A stretch of 64,000 nucleotides of DNA from Pseudonocardia sulfidoxydans NBRC 16205 (GCF_007989085.1 NZ_BJVJ01000018.1:1-64000), one strand, 5' to 3'. Shown: positions 24,733 through 34,481, numbered from the stretch's first letter. Made by a program: numbers and translations. Notes: generated from the sequence alone by a model not told the origin.

Positions 24733-27345
24733 GTGGACGCCTTCAACCCCACCACCAAGACCCAGCAGGCGATCTCAGCGGCCGCCCAGGCGGCCACCCT
24801 CGCCGGCAACCCGGACGTCGGTCCCACACACCTGCTCGGCGCCCTGCTGGCCCAGGGTGACGGGATCGCCGCTCCCCTGCTCGAAGCCGTCGGGGCCGAC
24901 ACCGGCGCGGTGCGGGGCGAGCTCACGCAGCTCGGCCAGCGCCTGCCGTCGGCCGCCGGCTCGACCGTCAGCGCGCCGCAGCTCTCCCGCGACGCGCTCG
25001 CGGCCATCACCGCCGCCCAGCAGCTCGCCACCGAGATGGGCGACGAGTACGTCTCCACCGAGCACCTGCTCGTCGGGCTCGCCTCCGCCGGAGGCCCCGT
25101 CGCGCAGCTGCTGCAGCGCCACGGCGCCACACCCGACGCGCTGCGCGAGGCATTCACCAAGGTCCGCGGCTCCGCGCGGGTCACCAGCCCCGACCCCGAG
25201 GGCAGCTACCAGGCCCTGGAGAAGTACGGCCAGGACCTCACCGCCCGGGCGCGCGAGGGCGACCTCGACCCGGTCATCGGGCGCGACACCGAGATCCGGC
25301 GCGTCGTGCAGGTGCTGTCCCGGCGCACCAAGAACAACCCCGTGCTGATCGGCGAGCCCGGCGTCGGCAAGACCGCGATCGTCGAGGGCCTCGCCCAGCG
25401 CATCGTGGCCGGCGACGTGCCGGAGTCGTTGCGCGGCAAGCGCGTCATCGCCCTGGACCTCGGGTCGATGGTCGCCGGCGCCAAGTACCGCGGCGAGTTC
25501 GAGGAGCGGCTCAAGGCGGTCCTCAAGGAGATCACCGACTCCGCGGGTGAGGTCATCACCTTCATCGACGAGTTGCACACCATCGTCGGCGCCGGCGCGA
25601 CCGGCGAGGGCGCGATGGACGCCGGCAACATGATCAAGCCGATGCTCGCCCGCGGCGAGTTGCGGATGGTCGGCGCCACCACGCTCGACGAGTACCGCCA
25701 GCACATCGAGAAGGACCCCGCCCTGGAGCGGCGGTTCCAGCAGGTCCTGGTCGGCGAGCCGTCGGTGGAGGACACCGTCGGCATCCTGCGCGGGCTCAAG
25801 GAGCGCTACGAGGTGCACCACGGCGTCCGCATCACCGACGCCGCGCTCGTCGCCGCCGCCACACTCTCCGACCGCTACATCACCGCGCGCTTCCTGCCGG
25901 ACAAGGCGATCGACCTCGTCGACGAGGCGGCGTCACGGCTGCGCATGGAGATCGACTCCCGGCCCGTCGAGATCGACACCGTCGAGCGCGCCGTGCGCCG
26001 GCTGGAGATCGAGGAGATGGCGCTGGAGAAGGAGTCCGACGCCGCCTCCGCGGAAAGGCTGGCGGCTCTCCGCGAAGAGCTGGCCGAGAAGCGCGAATCG
26101 CTGAATGCGCTGACGGCGCGCTGGCAGAACGAGAAGGGCGCCATCGAGGCCACCCGCGAGCTCGCCGCACAGCTCGAGCAGCTGCGTGGCGAGTACGAGC
26201 GGGCCGACCGCGACGGCGACCTCGGCCGCGCCTCCGAGCTGCTCTACGGCCGCATCCCGCAGCTGGAGAAGGAGCTCGCCGAGAAGACCAAGGTCGTGCA
26301 GGAGCACGAGGAGGTCATGCTCAAGGAGGAGGTCGGCCCCGACGACGTCGCCGAGGTCGTCAGCGCGTGGACCGGCATCCCCGCCGGCCGCATGCTCGAG
26401 GGTGAGACCGCCAAGCTGCTGCGCATGGAGGAGGAGCTGGGCCGCCGCGTCGTCGGCCAGGCCGAGGCCGTCCGCGCCGTGTCCGACGCGGTCCGCCGCG
26501 CCCGCGCCGGGGTCGCCGACGAGAACCGCCCGACCGGGTCGTTCCTGTTCCTCGGTCCCACCGGCGTCGGCAAGACGGAGCTGGCCAAGGCGCTCGCCGA
26601 GTTCCTGTTCGACGACGAGCGCGCCATGGTGCGCATCGACATGAGCGAGTACTCCGAGAAGCACTCGGTGGCCCGCCTCGTCGGTGCCCCTCCCGGCTAC
26701 GTCGGCTACGACCAGGGTGGCCAGCTCACCGAGGCCGTGCGGCGCCGCCCGTACACGGTGGTGCTGTTCGACGAGGTCGAGAAGGCCCACCCGGACGTCT
26801 TCGACACGCTCCTGCAGGTGCTCGACGACGGCCGGCTCACCGACGGCCAGGGCCGCACGGTCGACTTCCGCAACACCATCCTGGTGCTGACGTCGAACCT
26901 CGGCTCGCAGGCCATCGCCGACCCCGCGCTCGACGAGGCCGCCCGCAAGGACGCGGTCATGTCGACCGTGCAGCGCCACTTCAAGCCGGAGTTCCTCAAC
27001 CGGCTCGACGACGTCGTGGTCTTCCACGCGCTGTCGACCGAGGAGCTGACCCACATCGTCGACATCCAGCTCGACGTCCTGGGTGCCCGGCTGGCGCGGC
27101 GCCGGCTCACGCTCGACGTGTCCGACGGGGCGCGGGAGTGGCTGGCGATGAACGGGTTCGACCCGGTCTACGGCGCGCGGCCGCTGCGGCGGCTGGTGCA
27201 GTCGTCGATCGGCGACCAGCTGGCCAAGGAGCTGCTCTCGGGGTCGGTCCGCGAGGGCGACACCGTGCGGGTCGACCTCGATCCCTCGGCCTCCGGCGGC
27301 ACCGGCGGGCTGATCGTCGGCCGGGCGGCGCTGCAAACCCTGTGA
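24733..27345 (+). CDS. clpB: Protein disaggregase ClpB
   Basis: The 870-residue Hsp100 extracts proteins from aggregates and hands them to DnaK. It has the Clp N domain (two repeats in residues 1-145), NBD1 with GEPGVGKT and [10 protein letters not shown], and a long coiled-coil M domain (residues ~400-525). NBD2 has [16 protein letters not shown] and [15 protein letters not shown]. There is no ClpP-binding loop signature. GTG 24733 follows GGAGGA (24721-24726). It is controlled by the HAIR site at 24625. A 40-bp palindrome just after the stop probably ends the transcript. Confidence 0.97.
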   Translation: MDAFNPTTKTQQAISAAAQAATLAGNPDVGPTHLLGALLAQGDGIAAPLLEAVGADTGAVRGELTQLGQRLPSAAGSTVSAPQLSRDALAAITAAQQLATEMGDEYVSTEHLLVGLASAGGPVAQLLQRHGATPDALREAFTKVRGSARVTSPDPEGSYQALEKYGQDLTARAREGDLDPVIGRDTEIRRVVQVLSRRTKNNPVLIGEPGVGKTAIVEGLAQRIVAGDVPESLRGKRVIALDLGSMVAGAKYRGEFEERLKAVLKEITDSAGEVITFIDELHTIVGAGATGEGAMDAGNMIKPMLARGELRMVGATTLDEYRQHIEKDPALERRFQQVLVGEPSVEDTVGILRGLKERYEVHHGVRITDAALVAAATLSDRYITARFLPDKAIDLVDEAASRLRMEIDSRPVEIDTVERAVRRLEIEEMALEKESDAASAERLAALREELAEKRESLNALTARWQNEKGAIEATRELAAQLEQLRGEYERADRDGDLGRASELLYGRIPQLEKELAEKTKVVQEHEEVMLKEEVGPDDVAEVVSAWTGIPAGRMLEGETAKLLRMEEELGRRVVGQAEAVRAVSDAVRRARAGVADENRPTGSFLFLGPTGVGKTELAKALAEFLFDDERAMVRIDMSEYSEKHSVARLVGAPPGYVGYDQGGQLTEAVRRRPYTVVLFDEVEKAHPDVFDTLLQVLDDGRLTDGQGRTVDFRNTILVLTSNLGSQAIADPALDEAARKDAVMSTVQRHFKPEFLNRLDDVVVFHALSTEELTHIVDIQLDVLGARLARRRLTLDVSDGAREWLAMNGFDPVYGARPLRRLVQSSIGDQLAKELLSGSVREGDTVRVDLDPSASGGTGGLIVGRAALQTL

Positions 27346-27357
27346 GTCGCGAACCCT

Positions 27358-27397
27358 GTGAGTGGCGATAGTCGCTATCGCGACTATCGCCACTCAC
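27358..27397. repeat. 40-bp palindrome (GTGAGTGGCGATAGTCGC family), copy 1
   Basis: The left half is GTGAGTGGCGATAGTCGCTA and the right half is its complement with one mismatch next to the centre. The symmetry extends outward (GCGAACCCT before, AGGGTTCGC after). It sits 12 bp after the clpB stop and may act as a bidirectional terminator. Confidence 0.85.
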
Positions 27398-27470
27398 GAG
27401 GGTTCGCTCCCGGAACAGATTCACCACGAACGCCCACGCGAGGCGGTGGCGCGCTCTAGCGTCCGCGGCC

Positions 27471-27836
27471 ATGACCACACAGGACCGCGCCGCCGCCCGC
27501 GACTGGCTCGACGACTACACGGCCCGCCTCGACGACGTCGCCGCCCGCGCCGAGCGGACCGGCATCGAGATGGCGGCCGTCACCGGCACCGCCCGCAGCC
27601 GCGACGGGTCGGTCACGGTCACCGTCGAGCCCTCCGGGGCGCTGCTCGACGTGGTGTTCTCCCCGGTCGCGTCGTCGATCACCCGGGAGCGGCTCGCCGA
27701 GCAGCTGCTCGGCACGGCCGCGGAGGCCCGGCGACAGGCGGCGGCCGCGGCCGTCCAGGCCGCGGAACGCCTGTGGGGCGCCGACTCCGCGACCATGACC
27801 CTGCTGCGCGCCTCGCTGACCGGGCCGGCGCAGTGA
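27471..27836 (+). CDS. YbaB/EbfC-like small protein, ESX-associated type
   Basis: The 121-residue protein has a helix rich in Ala/Arg, then a GSVTVTVEPSGALLDVVFSP strand segment, then a long C-terminal helix (LLGTAAEARRQAAAAAVQAAERL). This helix-sheet-helix plan is the YbaB/EbfC fold. In Pseudonocardiaceae such small proteins often precede WXG-type genes; here its stop overlaps the start of the next gene (GTGA). DNA binding is known for some YbaB proteins but not shown for this branch. It is probably an accessory or regulator of the type VII substrates that follow. Confidence 0.75.
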   Translation: MTTQDRAAARDWLDDYTARLDDVAARAERTGIEMAAVTGTARSRDGSVTVTVEPSGALLDVVFSPVASSITRERLAEQLLGTAAEARRQAAAAAVQAAERLWGADSATMTLLRASLTGPAQ

Positions 27837-28135
27837 GTGCCGGCGGGTTCTCGGTCGACGCCGACGCGGTCGAGGCGCACGCGGGCACGGTCGAGGAGCG
27901 TGCCGGCCGGGTCAGGGCCGGCGCGCAGGCAGGGAAGACGGTCGGGCCCGGCGCGTTCGGCCTCATCGGTCAGGGGATCTCCAAGGGCGTCATCACGGCC
28001 TCCCACGAGCTCACCACGACGTTGGGCGCGGTGGCGGGCACCGGTGAGCGGCACGGACAGTCGCTGCGTGACACCGTCGCCTGCTACCGCGAGGTCGAGA
28101 GGCGCGTCGCGGCCGGGTTCGGCGGCCCCCGGTGA
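27833..28135 (+). CDS. Small WXG100-like/ESX type C-substrate
   Basis: The 100-residue helical protein begins SAGGFSVDADAVEAHAGTVEERAGRVRAG and ends LRDTVACYREVERRVAAGF. This resembles the small type VII-associated helical proteins that often accompany a larger WXG protein. It lacks a clear W-x-G, so the call is by length, helix pattern and position. GTG 27833 overlaps the YbaB-like stop, and its own stop overlaps the next start. The partner is probably the 316-residue protein encoded next. Confidence 0.65.
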   Translation: MSAGGFSVDADAVEAHAGTVEERAGRVRAGAQAGKTVGPGAFGLIGQGISKGVITASHELTTTLGAVAGTGERHGQSLRDTVACYREVERRVAAGFGGPR

Positions 28136-29082
28136 CCGGGCTCGTCGCTGAGCCGGAGGCCACGACCTGGTACGCCGGTGCGGGCGTCGCGGAGAGCGTC
28201 GCGGAGTTCGGCGAGGCGGTCGGCTCCGGTGACATCGGGTCGATCGCCGTCAAGGGCGCCGCCGCCGGCATCGACGCGCTCGGCGTCCTCACCGACCCCT
28301 TCGGCAGCCTCGCCTCCGCGGGTGTCGGCTGGGCGATCGAGCACATCGGTTTCCTGCGCGAGCCGTTCGATGCGCTCCTGGGCGACCCCGACGAGATCAA
28401 GGCACATGCCGCGACCTGGTCGAACGTCTCGAAGCACCTCAAGACGGTCGCCGCCGACGACACCGCCGCGCTCGACCGGCTCTCCGGCTGGGACGGTGCC
28501 GCCGCCGACGCCTACCGCGTCCGTGCCCGGGAGTGGACGGGCACGGTCGCAGCCGCCGCCGACGAGGCGGACCGGCTCGTCGACGAGACGATCAGCTCCG
28601 CCGCACTGACCGCCGCCGTCCGCTCGACGATCCGCGACCTCATCGCCGACTTCGTCGCGAAGCTGATCGGCCCGCTGCTCGCCGCGGTCACCGCGGCCGC
28701 GGTGACCGCGGGAGCGTCGCTCGTGGCGTTCGTCGCGGGTGTCGTGTCGACGGCGATCTCGTTGGCGCGGAAGTTCGCGAGCATGATCCAGAAGCTGCTG
28801 GACGCGCTCGGGCTCGCCTCCCAGCGGCTCGCGGACCTGATCACGCGACTCGCGGCGCTCAAGCAGAAGGCCGACACCGTGTTCGGTGGGGCGGTGCACG
28901 TCGCGACGACCCCCGACCTCGCCAGGTGGACGGGAGCCAACCCGTTGAAGATGCCCGCGACCGTAGTGAAGGTCGAGGGCAAGGTCGGCAACCCGTACGC
29001 CGGCATGGCGGTCACAGGCGTCGACGAGGCGGTGCAGGTGGACGGCGCGAAGGAGGAGGCGCGGAAGGGCGCGACGGCCTGA
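28132..29082 (+). CDS. WXG-domain type VII secretion substrate with hydrophobic segment
   Basis: The 316-residue protein has a WXG100-like domain (LSGWDGAAADAYRVRAREW, residues ~120-140) preceded by a long N-terminal extension. A strongly hydrophobic helical stretch follows (residues ~175-215, LIGPLLAAVTAAAVTAGAS then LVAFVAGVVSTAISLA), then an amphipathic C-terminal part. The hydrophobic segment could insert in membranes, so a pore-like role is possible but not shown. No known toxin motif or separate immunity gene is apparent. It is the third gene of a coupled trio; the next gene is 82 bp away. Confidence 0.7.
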   Translation: MTGLVAEPEATTWYAGAGVAESVAEFGEAVGSGDIGSIAVKGAAAGIDALGVLTDPFGSLASAGVGWAIEHIGFLREPFDALLGDPDEIKAHAATWSNVSKHLKTVAADDTAALDRLSGWDGAAADAYRVRAREWTGTVAAAADEADRLVDETISSAALTAAVRSTIRDLIADFVAKLIGPLLAAVTAAAVTAGASLVAFVAGVVSTAISLARKFASMIQKLLDALGLASQRLADLITRLAALKQKADTVFGGAVHVATTPDLARWTGANPLKMPATVVKVEGKVGNPYAGMAVTGVDEAVQVDGAKEEARKGATA

Positions 29083-29164
29083 CCGGATGGTTCCGACGCG
29101 CCGAACGGGCGAGTGACCGGCGCGTTACCGGACGTCGAGGGCCTACGCGGCTAGGCTCCGCGCC

Positions 29165-29827
29165 GTGGGCAACGCGTCGGTCTGGTTCGTCATCGCCGTG
29201 GTCGCGCTCCTGGCCGGGATCGGCCTCCTGATCGCCGACCGCACCCGCGGCGACGGGGGCACCCGTGACCGCAGGCGCTGGGCGGCACTGCGGGAGTGGG
29301 AGTTCGCCGAGAGCGATCCCGTGCTACCCAGCCGGTGGCGCTACGGGACGATCCACCAGGGCGGCCCGGGCATCGCCCGGAACCTGGTGAGCGGCAACGT
29401 CCCCACGCACCAGGGACCCCGGCAGGCCTACGTGTTCGACCACGAGCAGCACGGCCGGATCAGTTCCGTGCTCGTCGCGGTGCAGGTGCAGTCGCAGCTG
29501 CCTGCCGCCGTCGAGCTGCGGCTGCCCTCGGCTCCTCTCCCCGACGACGCGGGCCTCGACCTGCTCGCCCCCGTCGGCGAGCGCTACGCATTCGTGTCCG
29601 ACGCCGACGCGGTGAAGCCGCTGCTCACCCCGGAGCTGGCCGACGCCGGCAACGCGGTGGGCGACGACATCGAGCTGCTGTGGGCCGAGGACGCCTGGGT
29701 GCTCGCGGCCGCGCCGGTCGACGCCACGACCGAACGTCTGCAGGACCTGCTGGCCGACATGGCCGAGGTCGCCCACGCCCTCGAGGAGGGGCAGGGCGCG
29801 GCCCGTCACCGGCTCAGCAAGAACTGA
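29165..29827 (+). CDS. Single-pass membrane protein, unknown function
   Basis: I do not recognise a family. The 220-residue protein has one N-terminal helix (WFVIAVVALLAGIGLLIAD), then a soluble domain. A GTIHQGGPGIARNLVSGNV loop is followed by beta-type strands (RISSVLVAVQVQSQLPAAVELRL), and a helical C-terminus ends in RHRLSKN. The domain may face the cytoplasm, since no signal peptidase site is clear. It follows the type VII trio, which makes a role as a membrane-side partner possible but unproved. Confidence 0.6.
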   Translation: MGNASVWFVIAVVALLAGIGLLIADRTRGDGGTRDRRRWAALREWEFAESDPVLPSRWRYGTIHQGGPGIARNLVSGNVPTHQGPRQAYVFDHEQHGRISSVLVAVQVQSQLPAAVELRLPSAPLPDDAGLDLLAPVGERYAFVSDADAVKPLLTPELADAGNAVGDDIELLWAEDAWVLAAAPVDATTERLQDLLADMAEVAHALEEGQGAARHRLSKN

Positions 29828-29871
29828 CCCGCTCCGGCGCGCGGGCGCGGCCCGCTGGTTAGGGTCGTCGT

Positions 29872-30642
29872 GTGCCGACCGCCCTGATCACCGGAGCGAC
29901 GGCGGGCATCGGTGCCGCCTTCGCCGCGCGCCTCGCCTCCGACGGACACGATCTCGTCCTCGTCGCCCGTGACGTCGAGCGGCTGGAGTCGACGGCGCAC
30001 CGGCTGCGGGGCCGCGGTTCCACGGTCGAGGTGCTGGGTGCCGACCTCGCCGACGCCGCGGGCCGCTCCCGCGTCGCCGCCCGGCTCGCCGACCCGGACC
30101 GCTCGCCCGTGGACCTGCTCGTCAACAACGCGGGCATGTCGCACAAGGAGCGGTTCGTCGACACCAGTCCCGAGGACCTGCAGCACCAGCACGACGTCAA
30201 CGTCACCGCGGTCATGGCCCTGACCCGGGCGGTGCTGCCCGGCATGATCGGCAGGGGCCGGGGCGCGGTCGTCAACGTCGCCAGCGTGCTCGGGCTCGTC
30301 CCCGGCCAGGGCTCCATCTACAGCGCCGACAAGGCGTGGGTCACCTCGTTCACCGAGGCGATCGCGGCGTCGTCGGCGGGGACGGGGGTGCGGGCGATGG
30401 TGCTGTGCCCCGGGTTCGTGCGCACCGAGTTCCACGAGCGGGCGGGCATGAACGTCGGCGACCGCAGCGGACCGCTGTGGCTCGACGCCGAGCGCGTCGT
30501 GGACGACTGCCTGGCCGACCTCGCCCGGGGCCGGGTCGTGTCCGTGCCCAGTCGCCAGTACAAGACGATCGTCGGCGTCGCGGACGTGCTGCCGCGCGGG
30601 GTGGTCCGCCGCCTCGCCGCGCGCATGTCGCGGCGCCGCTGA
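29872..30642 (+). CDS. Short-chain dehydrogenase/reductase (SDR)
   Basis: The 256-residue protein is a classical NAD(P)-dependent SDR. It has the cofactor motif TGATAGIG near the start, NNAG at about residue 85, the catalytic Ser in NVASVLG, and the catalytic pair Y-x-x-x-K in YSADKAW. The substrate is not evident; the C-terminal basic end ([11 protein letters not shown]) could touch membrane lipids. GTG 29872 is the first start after a short gap. It is followed 28 bp later by pyrE, so the two may share a transcript, although a metabolic link is not obvious. Confidence 0.85.
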   Translation: MPTALITGATAGIGAAFAARLASDGHDLVLVARDVERLESTAHRLRGRGSTVEVLGADLADAAGRSRVAARLADPDRSPVDLLVNNAGMSHKERFVDTSPEDLQHQHDVNVTAVMALTRAVLPGMIGRGRGAVVNVASVLGLVPGQGSIYSADKAWVTSFTEAIAASSAGTGVRAMVLCPGFVRTEFHERAGMNVGDRSGPLWLDAERVVDDCLADLARGRVVSVPSRQYKTIVGVADVLPRGVVRRLAARMSRRR

Positions 30643-30669
30643 GCTCCCCTGCAGGAAGGTTCCCACCCG

Positions 30670-31218
30670 ATGAGTTCCGACACCGACCGCGATCGTCTCG
30701 CCACGCTCGTCCGCGAGCTGGGGGTGGTCCACGGCAAGGTCACGCTGGCGTCCGGCGCCGAGGCCGACTACTACGTCGACCTGCGCCGGGTCACCCTGCA
30801 GCACGAGGCCGCGCCGCTGGTCGGCAGGCTGCTGCGGGTGCTGACGGCCGACTGGGAGTACCAGGCCGTCGGTGGGCTGACGCTGGGCGCCGACCCCGTC
30901 GCCGACGCGATGCTGCACTCCGCCGCGGCCGACGGCGTCGCCCTCGACGCCTATGTCGTGCGGAAGGCGACGAAGGAGCACGGCATGCAGCGCCTCGTCG
31001 AGGGCCCGGACATCGCCGGCCGTCGCGTGCTCGTCGTCGAGGACACCTCGACGACAGGTGGTTCGGTGCTGACGGCTGTGCGGGCGGTGCGTGCGGCCGG
31101 TGCGGAGATCGTGGGTGTCGCGACGGTCGTCGACCGCGACACCGGGGCCAGGGAGGCCATCGAGGCCGAGGGTCTGAGCTACCGGGCGCTGCTCGGGCTC
31201 GCCGACCTGGGTCTGTAG
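30670..31218 (+). CDS. pyrE: Orotate phosphoribosyltransferase
   Basis: PyrE joins orotate and PRPP to make orotidine monophosphate in pyrimidine synthesis. The 182-residue protein has YYVDLRRVTL near the start, the conserved Lys loop RKATKEHG, and the PRPP-binding motif VLVVEDTSTTGGS. The length is normal. GCAGGAAGG precedes ATG 30670. A strong hairpin follows the stop. In mycobacteria pyrE also lies close to clpB and a TrmH-type gene, as here. Confidence 0.94.
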   Translation: MSSDTDRDRLATLVRELGVVHGKVTLASGAEADYYVDLRRVTLQHEAAPLVGRLLRVLTADWEYQAVGGLTLGADPVADAMLHSAAADGVALDAYVVRKATKEHGMQRLVEGPDIAGRRVLVVEDTSTTGGSVLTAVRAVRAAGAEIVGVATVVDRDTGAREAIEAEGLSYRALLGLADLGL

Positions 31219-31225
31219 CGCGGCG

Positions 31226-31254
31226 GGGACCCGGCCCCGCCCCCGCCGGGTCCC
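31226..31254 (+). terminator. Hairpin terminator after pyrE
   Basis: A perfect 10-bp stem, GGGACCCGGC paired with GCCGGGTCCC, encloses a 9-base C-rich loop and starts 8 bp after the stop. There is no T-run. Confidence 0.7.
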
Positions 31255-31373
31255 TCCGAACGGGTGACCCCTGCTTCGGCGAAACAATCGCGCAACCTGT
31301 TCGGCGCAGGCAACCGTCATGTTTGTGTCGCATACTCGGATTCGGTCACGAGGTGGTCACGCAGGGGGGTGCG

Positions 31374-32072
31374 ATGATTGTCCCGCGTCTGCAATTTGAA
31401 TTGCGAAGTAGGACCGTAAAGTCCGTTTTATCATTCTTCGCCCTGGTCGTGGGCCTGACCGCCCTCCTCGCCGGCTGCGGCGGACCCAGTGCGCAATACG
31501 TCATCAACTCGGCCGACAAGACATATCTGAAAGTGCCGAACACGTGGCGGCAGATCGATCCGGCGCAGTTCACCGAGGCCCTCGGCAGCGCACCCGCCGC
31601 GAGCAGCGCCGACGGCACCTGGATCGTCGGGTACGACGCCGCCACCGGCCCGGCGCTCCAGCACATGTTCGACCCCCGGACCGACGAGCCCGTCGTCCTC
31701 GTCAGCGTCGACGGCGTCCCCGAGAAGTCCCGCGGCCAGATCAGCCTCGACGTCGTGCGCGACTTCCGCTTCCCCGTCTCCGCCACGGCCCGCCAGCAGC
31801 TCGAACTCGGCGCCTCCCGGCTCACCGACTTCCAGCTCCTCGCCGACGAGATGCTGACCCCCGGCCACGGGGTCCGCGGCGTGCACACGGTCTTCGCCTA
31901 CCGCATCGACGGCGGCCCACCCCAGGTGTTCGACCAGATCGGTTACCTCAACGACGACGCCAGCAAGGTCTACGTGGCGATCGCCCGCTGCTCGCTCGAC
32001 TGCTTCCAGGAGCGGCAGTCCGAGATCGAGGGCGTCGTCAACTCGTTCACCGTGCGGGAGGACAGCCCATGA
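31374..32072 (+). CDS. Lipoprotein coupled to FtsH-like protease
   Basis: The 232-residue protein has a signal peptide with lipobox (LTALLAGC near residues 31-38), so it should be anchored outside the membrane. The mature domain starts VINSADKTYLKVPNTWRQID and ends with CSLDCFQERQSEIEGVVNSF, the form of the LpqN/PsbP-like exported proteins; the two Cys there may form a disulfide. The first ~70 bases are much richer in A and T than the rest (ATTTGAATTGCGAAGTA), which may ease translation start. Its stop overlaps the start of the AAA protease gene (ATGA), which implies a working pair in the envelope. Confidence 0.75.
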   Translation: MIVPRLQFELRSRTVKSVLSFFALVVGLTALLAGCGGPSAQYVINSADKTYLKVPNTWRQIDPAQFTEALGSAPAASSADGTWIVGYDAATGPALQHMFDPRTDEPVVLVSVDGVPEKSRGQISLDVVRDFRFPVSATARQQLELGASRLTDFQLLADEMLTPGHGVRGVHTVFAYRIDGGPPQVFDQIGYLNDDASKVYVAIARCSLDCFQERQSEIEGVVNSFTVREDSP

Positions 32073-34471
32073 CGGCCCCCGACCTGACGAAACCCGCCGA
32101 CGGGCCGGAAGGGCACCACCACGTCCCGCCGCCCGAACGGCCGACGACCCGCAAGCGGATGCCGATGTGGAACCGCATCCGGCTGCTGCTGCTGTTCGCC
32201 GTCGCGTTCTTCGTCATCGTCTGGGCCGCGATGGCCGACAACCTGCTCATCACGTTCGCCGACTCGCTGAAGATCCAGCTCTACGAGTCGCAGTGGCTGA
32301 TCTGGCTGGCCGGCCTCGAGTTCCTGCGCCAGATCCACTACCTCGTCTCCGAGCGTTCCGTCGGCTACCACCGGTTCTGGTCGGAGAAGGTCTTCGGCGG
32401 GTTCGACCGCGCCGTGAAGAAGCGGTTCTCCGACTGGACCCGGTTCCGGCTCGGCCGGCTCGTCAAGGTCGTCGCGCTGCTCGTGCTGTTCGCCTTCATC
32501 GCCGCCGCGATCCTCGAGACGTCACCGATCCTCGCCGTGTTCCAGCTACCCGCGCTGATCTGGCAGGCGATGCCGCTGATCCTGCAGCTGCTCTTCGCCT
32601 TCTTCTTCATCGCGTTCCAATTCATCGGGCTGTTCTGGCTGCTCTCACGCGGCGGCGTCGACACCTACTACCCCGACGACATCAAGACCCGGTTCACCGA
32701 CGTCTGGGGTCAGGACCACGTCCTCGACCGCATCCGCGAGAACATCATGTACCTGGAGCGACCCGAGGAGATCGAGGCCAAGGGCGGCTACGTGCCCGGC
32801 GGCATCCTGCTGTGGGGCCCACCCGGCACCGGCAAGACGCTGATGGCCGAGGCCGTCGCCGGCGAGACCGGGCGCCCCTACGTGTTCGTCGACCCCGGCG
32901 CGTTCATCAACATGTTCATGGGCGTCGGCATCCTCAAGGTCAAGTCGCTGTTCCGCAAGCTGCGCAAGCTGTCCCTGCGCTACGGCGGCGTCATCGTGTT
33001 CTTCGACGAGGCCGACGCGCTCGGCAATCGCGGCTCGCTCGCCCAGGTCGGCCCCGGCGGCGGACCCCGCGGCATGGCGCCCCCGCCCTTCCGGGCCGCC
33101 GGCTGCCACGGCTTCTCCTACCTCTCCGACGACACCCGCGCGCTGCTCACCCGCGAGGCCATGGCGTCGATCCCGGCGCCGGAACCGGAGCGGCGCAGCA
33201 GGTTCGTCATGGGCGGTGGCATGAACGGCGGCGGGGGCGGCATGGGCACGCTCCAGGCCCTGATCACCGAGCTCTCCGGGCTCAAGAAGCCCCGCGGCCT
33301 GCTCAACCGCTGGGGACGACGCGCACTGGGCATGCGCCCCAAGCCGCCACCGAAGTACCGGATCCTCGTGATGATGGCGACCAACATGCCGGAGGCGCTC
33401 GACGAGGCGTTGCTGCGGCCGGGCCGCATCGACCGGATCTACAAGGTCGGCTACCCGAGCAAGGCCGGCCGGATCCGCACCTACGAGGGCTACTTCGACA
33501 AGGTGCCGCACGAGATCACGGCCGAGCAGCTCGACAAGCTCGCCACGATCACGCCGTACGCCACCGGCGCGACGATCAAGGACCTCGTCAACGAGGCCCT
33601 GATCACCGCCATCCGGGACGGCCGCGAGGTCATCGGCTGGCGGGACGTGCTGCGCGCCAAGCAGCTCAAGGACCTCGGCCCGCCCGAGGACGTCGAGTAC
33701 ATCGAGCGCGAGCGGCACGCCGTCGCCGTCCACGAGGGCTGCCACGCCGTCGTCGCCCACCGGGTGCGCGAGCACATGGAGATCGACCTCGCGACGATCG
33801 AGAAGGGCTCCGACTACCTCGGCATGGTCGCGAGCATCCCACCGGAGGACCAGTTCACCCGCTGGCGCTCGGAGTACGAGGCCGACATCCTCGTCTCCCT
33901 CGCCTCGCTGGCCGGGGAGCGGATGTTCTTCGACGGCGACAGCTCCTCCGGGGTGTCCGGGGACCTCGAGTCGGCCACGACCCTCGCCTCGTTCATGGAG
34001 GGCTTCTGGGGCATGGGAGCGACGGTGTCGTCCTACTCGACGGCGCGTCGCCTGGAGGTCGGCAGCCCCGGTGGCGGCAAGGGCGCCCCTGGGAAGAACG
34101 AGCCGACGGAGGCCGTCCTGCGCCGGGCCCTCGCCGACCGGATCGAGGACCACCTCGGGCGGCTCCTCGACCGCGCCGAACAGATCCTGCGGGACAACAG
34201 ATCCGCCGTCCTCGCACTGGCCCACGCGCTGGAGACGCACAAGACGCTCTCCGGGGAGGACGTCGAGGCGGTCATGAACGGCACCGTCGGCCCTTCCGTC
34301 GACGGCCGGATCTACGCCGACGCGAACTTCCTCGCCCGGCTGGAGGACTATCACGCCGCGGCCGTCGGGGCGCACGTGGGACACACGTCCGTGCAGCTGG
34401 CGCTCCCGGTCGTGCGCCCGCAGGACGAGCATCCGACCAGCGCCGCCGCCACCCCCAGACCCGACCTGTGA
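32069..34471 (+). CDS. FtsH-like membrane AAA+ metalloprotease with insertion in the AAA domain
   Basis: The 800-residue protein has about four N-terminal helices (residues ~30-195) and no usual FtsH periplasmic domain. The AAA+ module has Walker A WGPPGTGKT (~249-257), Walker B VIVFFDEADAL, and sensor/arginine-finger segment MMATNMPEALDEALLRPGRIDR. Between the last two is an insertion of about 110 residues with a glycine-methionine-rich loop (GGGMNGGGGGMGT). The M41 protease part has HEGCH at about 555-559 and the third ligand Asp in SGDLESAT at about 632, so zinc binding should be intact. It likely degrades membrane proteins. It is coupled to a lipoprotein gene and followed by a 40-bp palindrome. 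Confidence 0.85.
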   Translation: MTAPDLTKPADGPEGHHHVPPPERPTTRKRMPMWNRIRLLLLFAVAFFVIVWAAMADNLLITFADSLKIQLYESQWLIWLAGLEFLRQIHYLVSERSVGYHRFWSEKVFGGFDRAVKKRFSDWTRFRLGRLVKVVALLVLFAFIAAAILETSPILAVFQLPALIWQAMPLILQLLFAFFFIAFQFIGLFWLLSRGGVDTYYPDDIKTRFTDVWGQDHVLDRIRENIMYLERPEEIEAKGGYVPGGILLWGPPGTGKTLMAEAVAGETGRPYVFVDPGAFINMFMGVGILKVKSLFRKLRKLSLRYGGVIVFFDEADALGNRGSLAQVGPGGGPRGMAPPPFRAAGCHGFSYLSDDTRALLTREAMASIPAPEPERRSRFVMGGGMNGGGGGMGTLQALITELSGLKKPRGLLNRWGRRALGMRPKPPPKYRILVMMATNMPEALDEALLRPGRIDRIYKVGYPSKAGRIRTYEGYFDKVPHEITAEQLDKLATITPYATGATIKDLVNEALITAIRDGREVIGWRDVLRAKQLKDLGPPEDVEYIERERHAVAVHEGCHAVVAHRVREHMEIDLATIEKGSDYLGMVASIPPEDQFTRWRSEYEADILVSLASLAGERMFFDGDSSSGVSGDLESATTLASFMEGFWGMGATVSSYSTARRLEVGSPGGGKGAPGKNEPTEAVLRRALADRIEDHLGRLLDRAEQILRDNRSAVLALAHALETHKTLSGEDVEAVMNGTVGPSVDGRIYADANFLARLEDYHAAAVGAHVGHTSVQLALPVVRPQDEHPTSAAATPRPDL

Positions 34472-34481
34472 GCCCCGACCT

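Noticed and set aside
28132-29082. Polymorphic toxin with immunity gene
   Set aside because: The C-terminus has no recognisable toxin motif and the next gene encodes an anchored protein without immunity-family features, so toxin-immunity is not supported.
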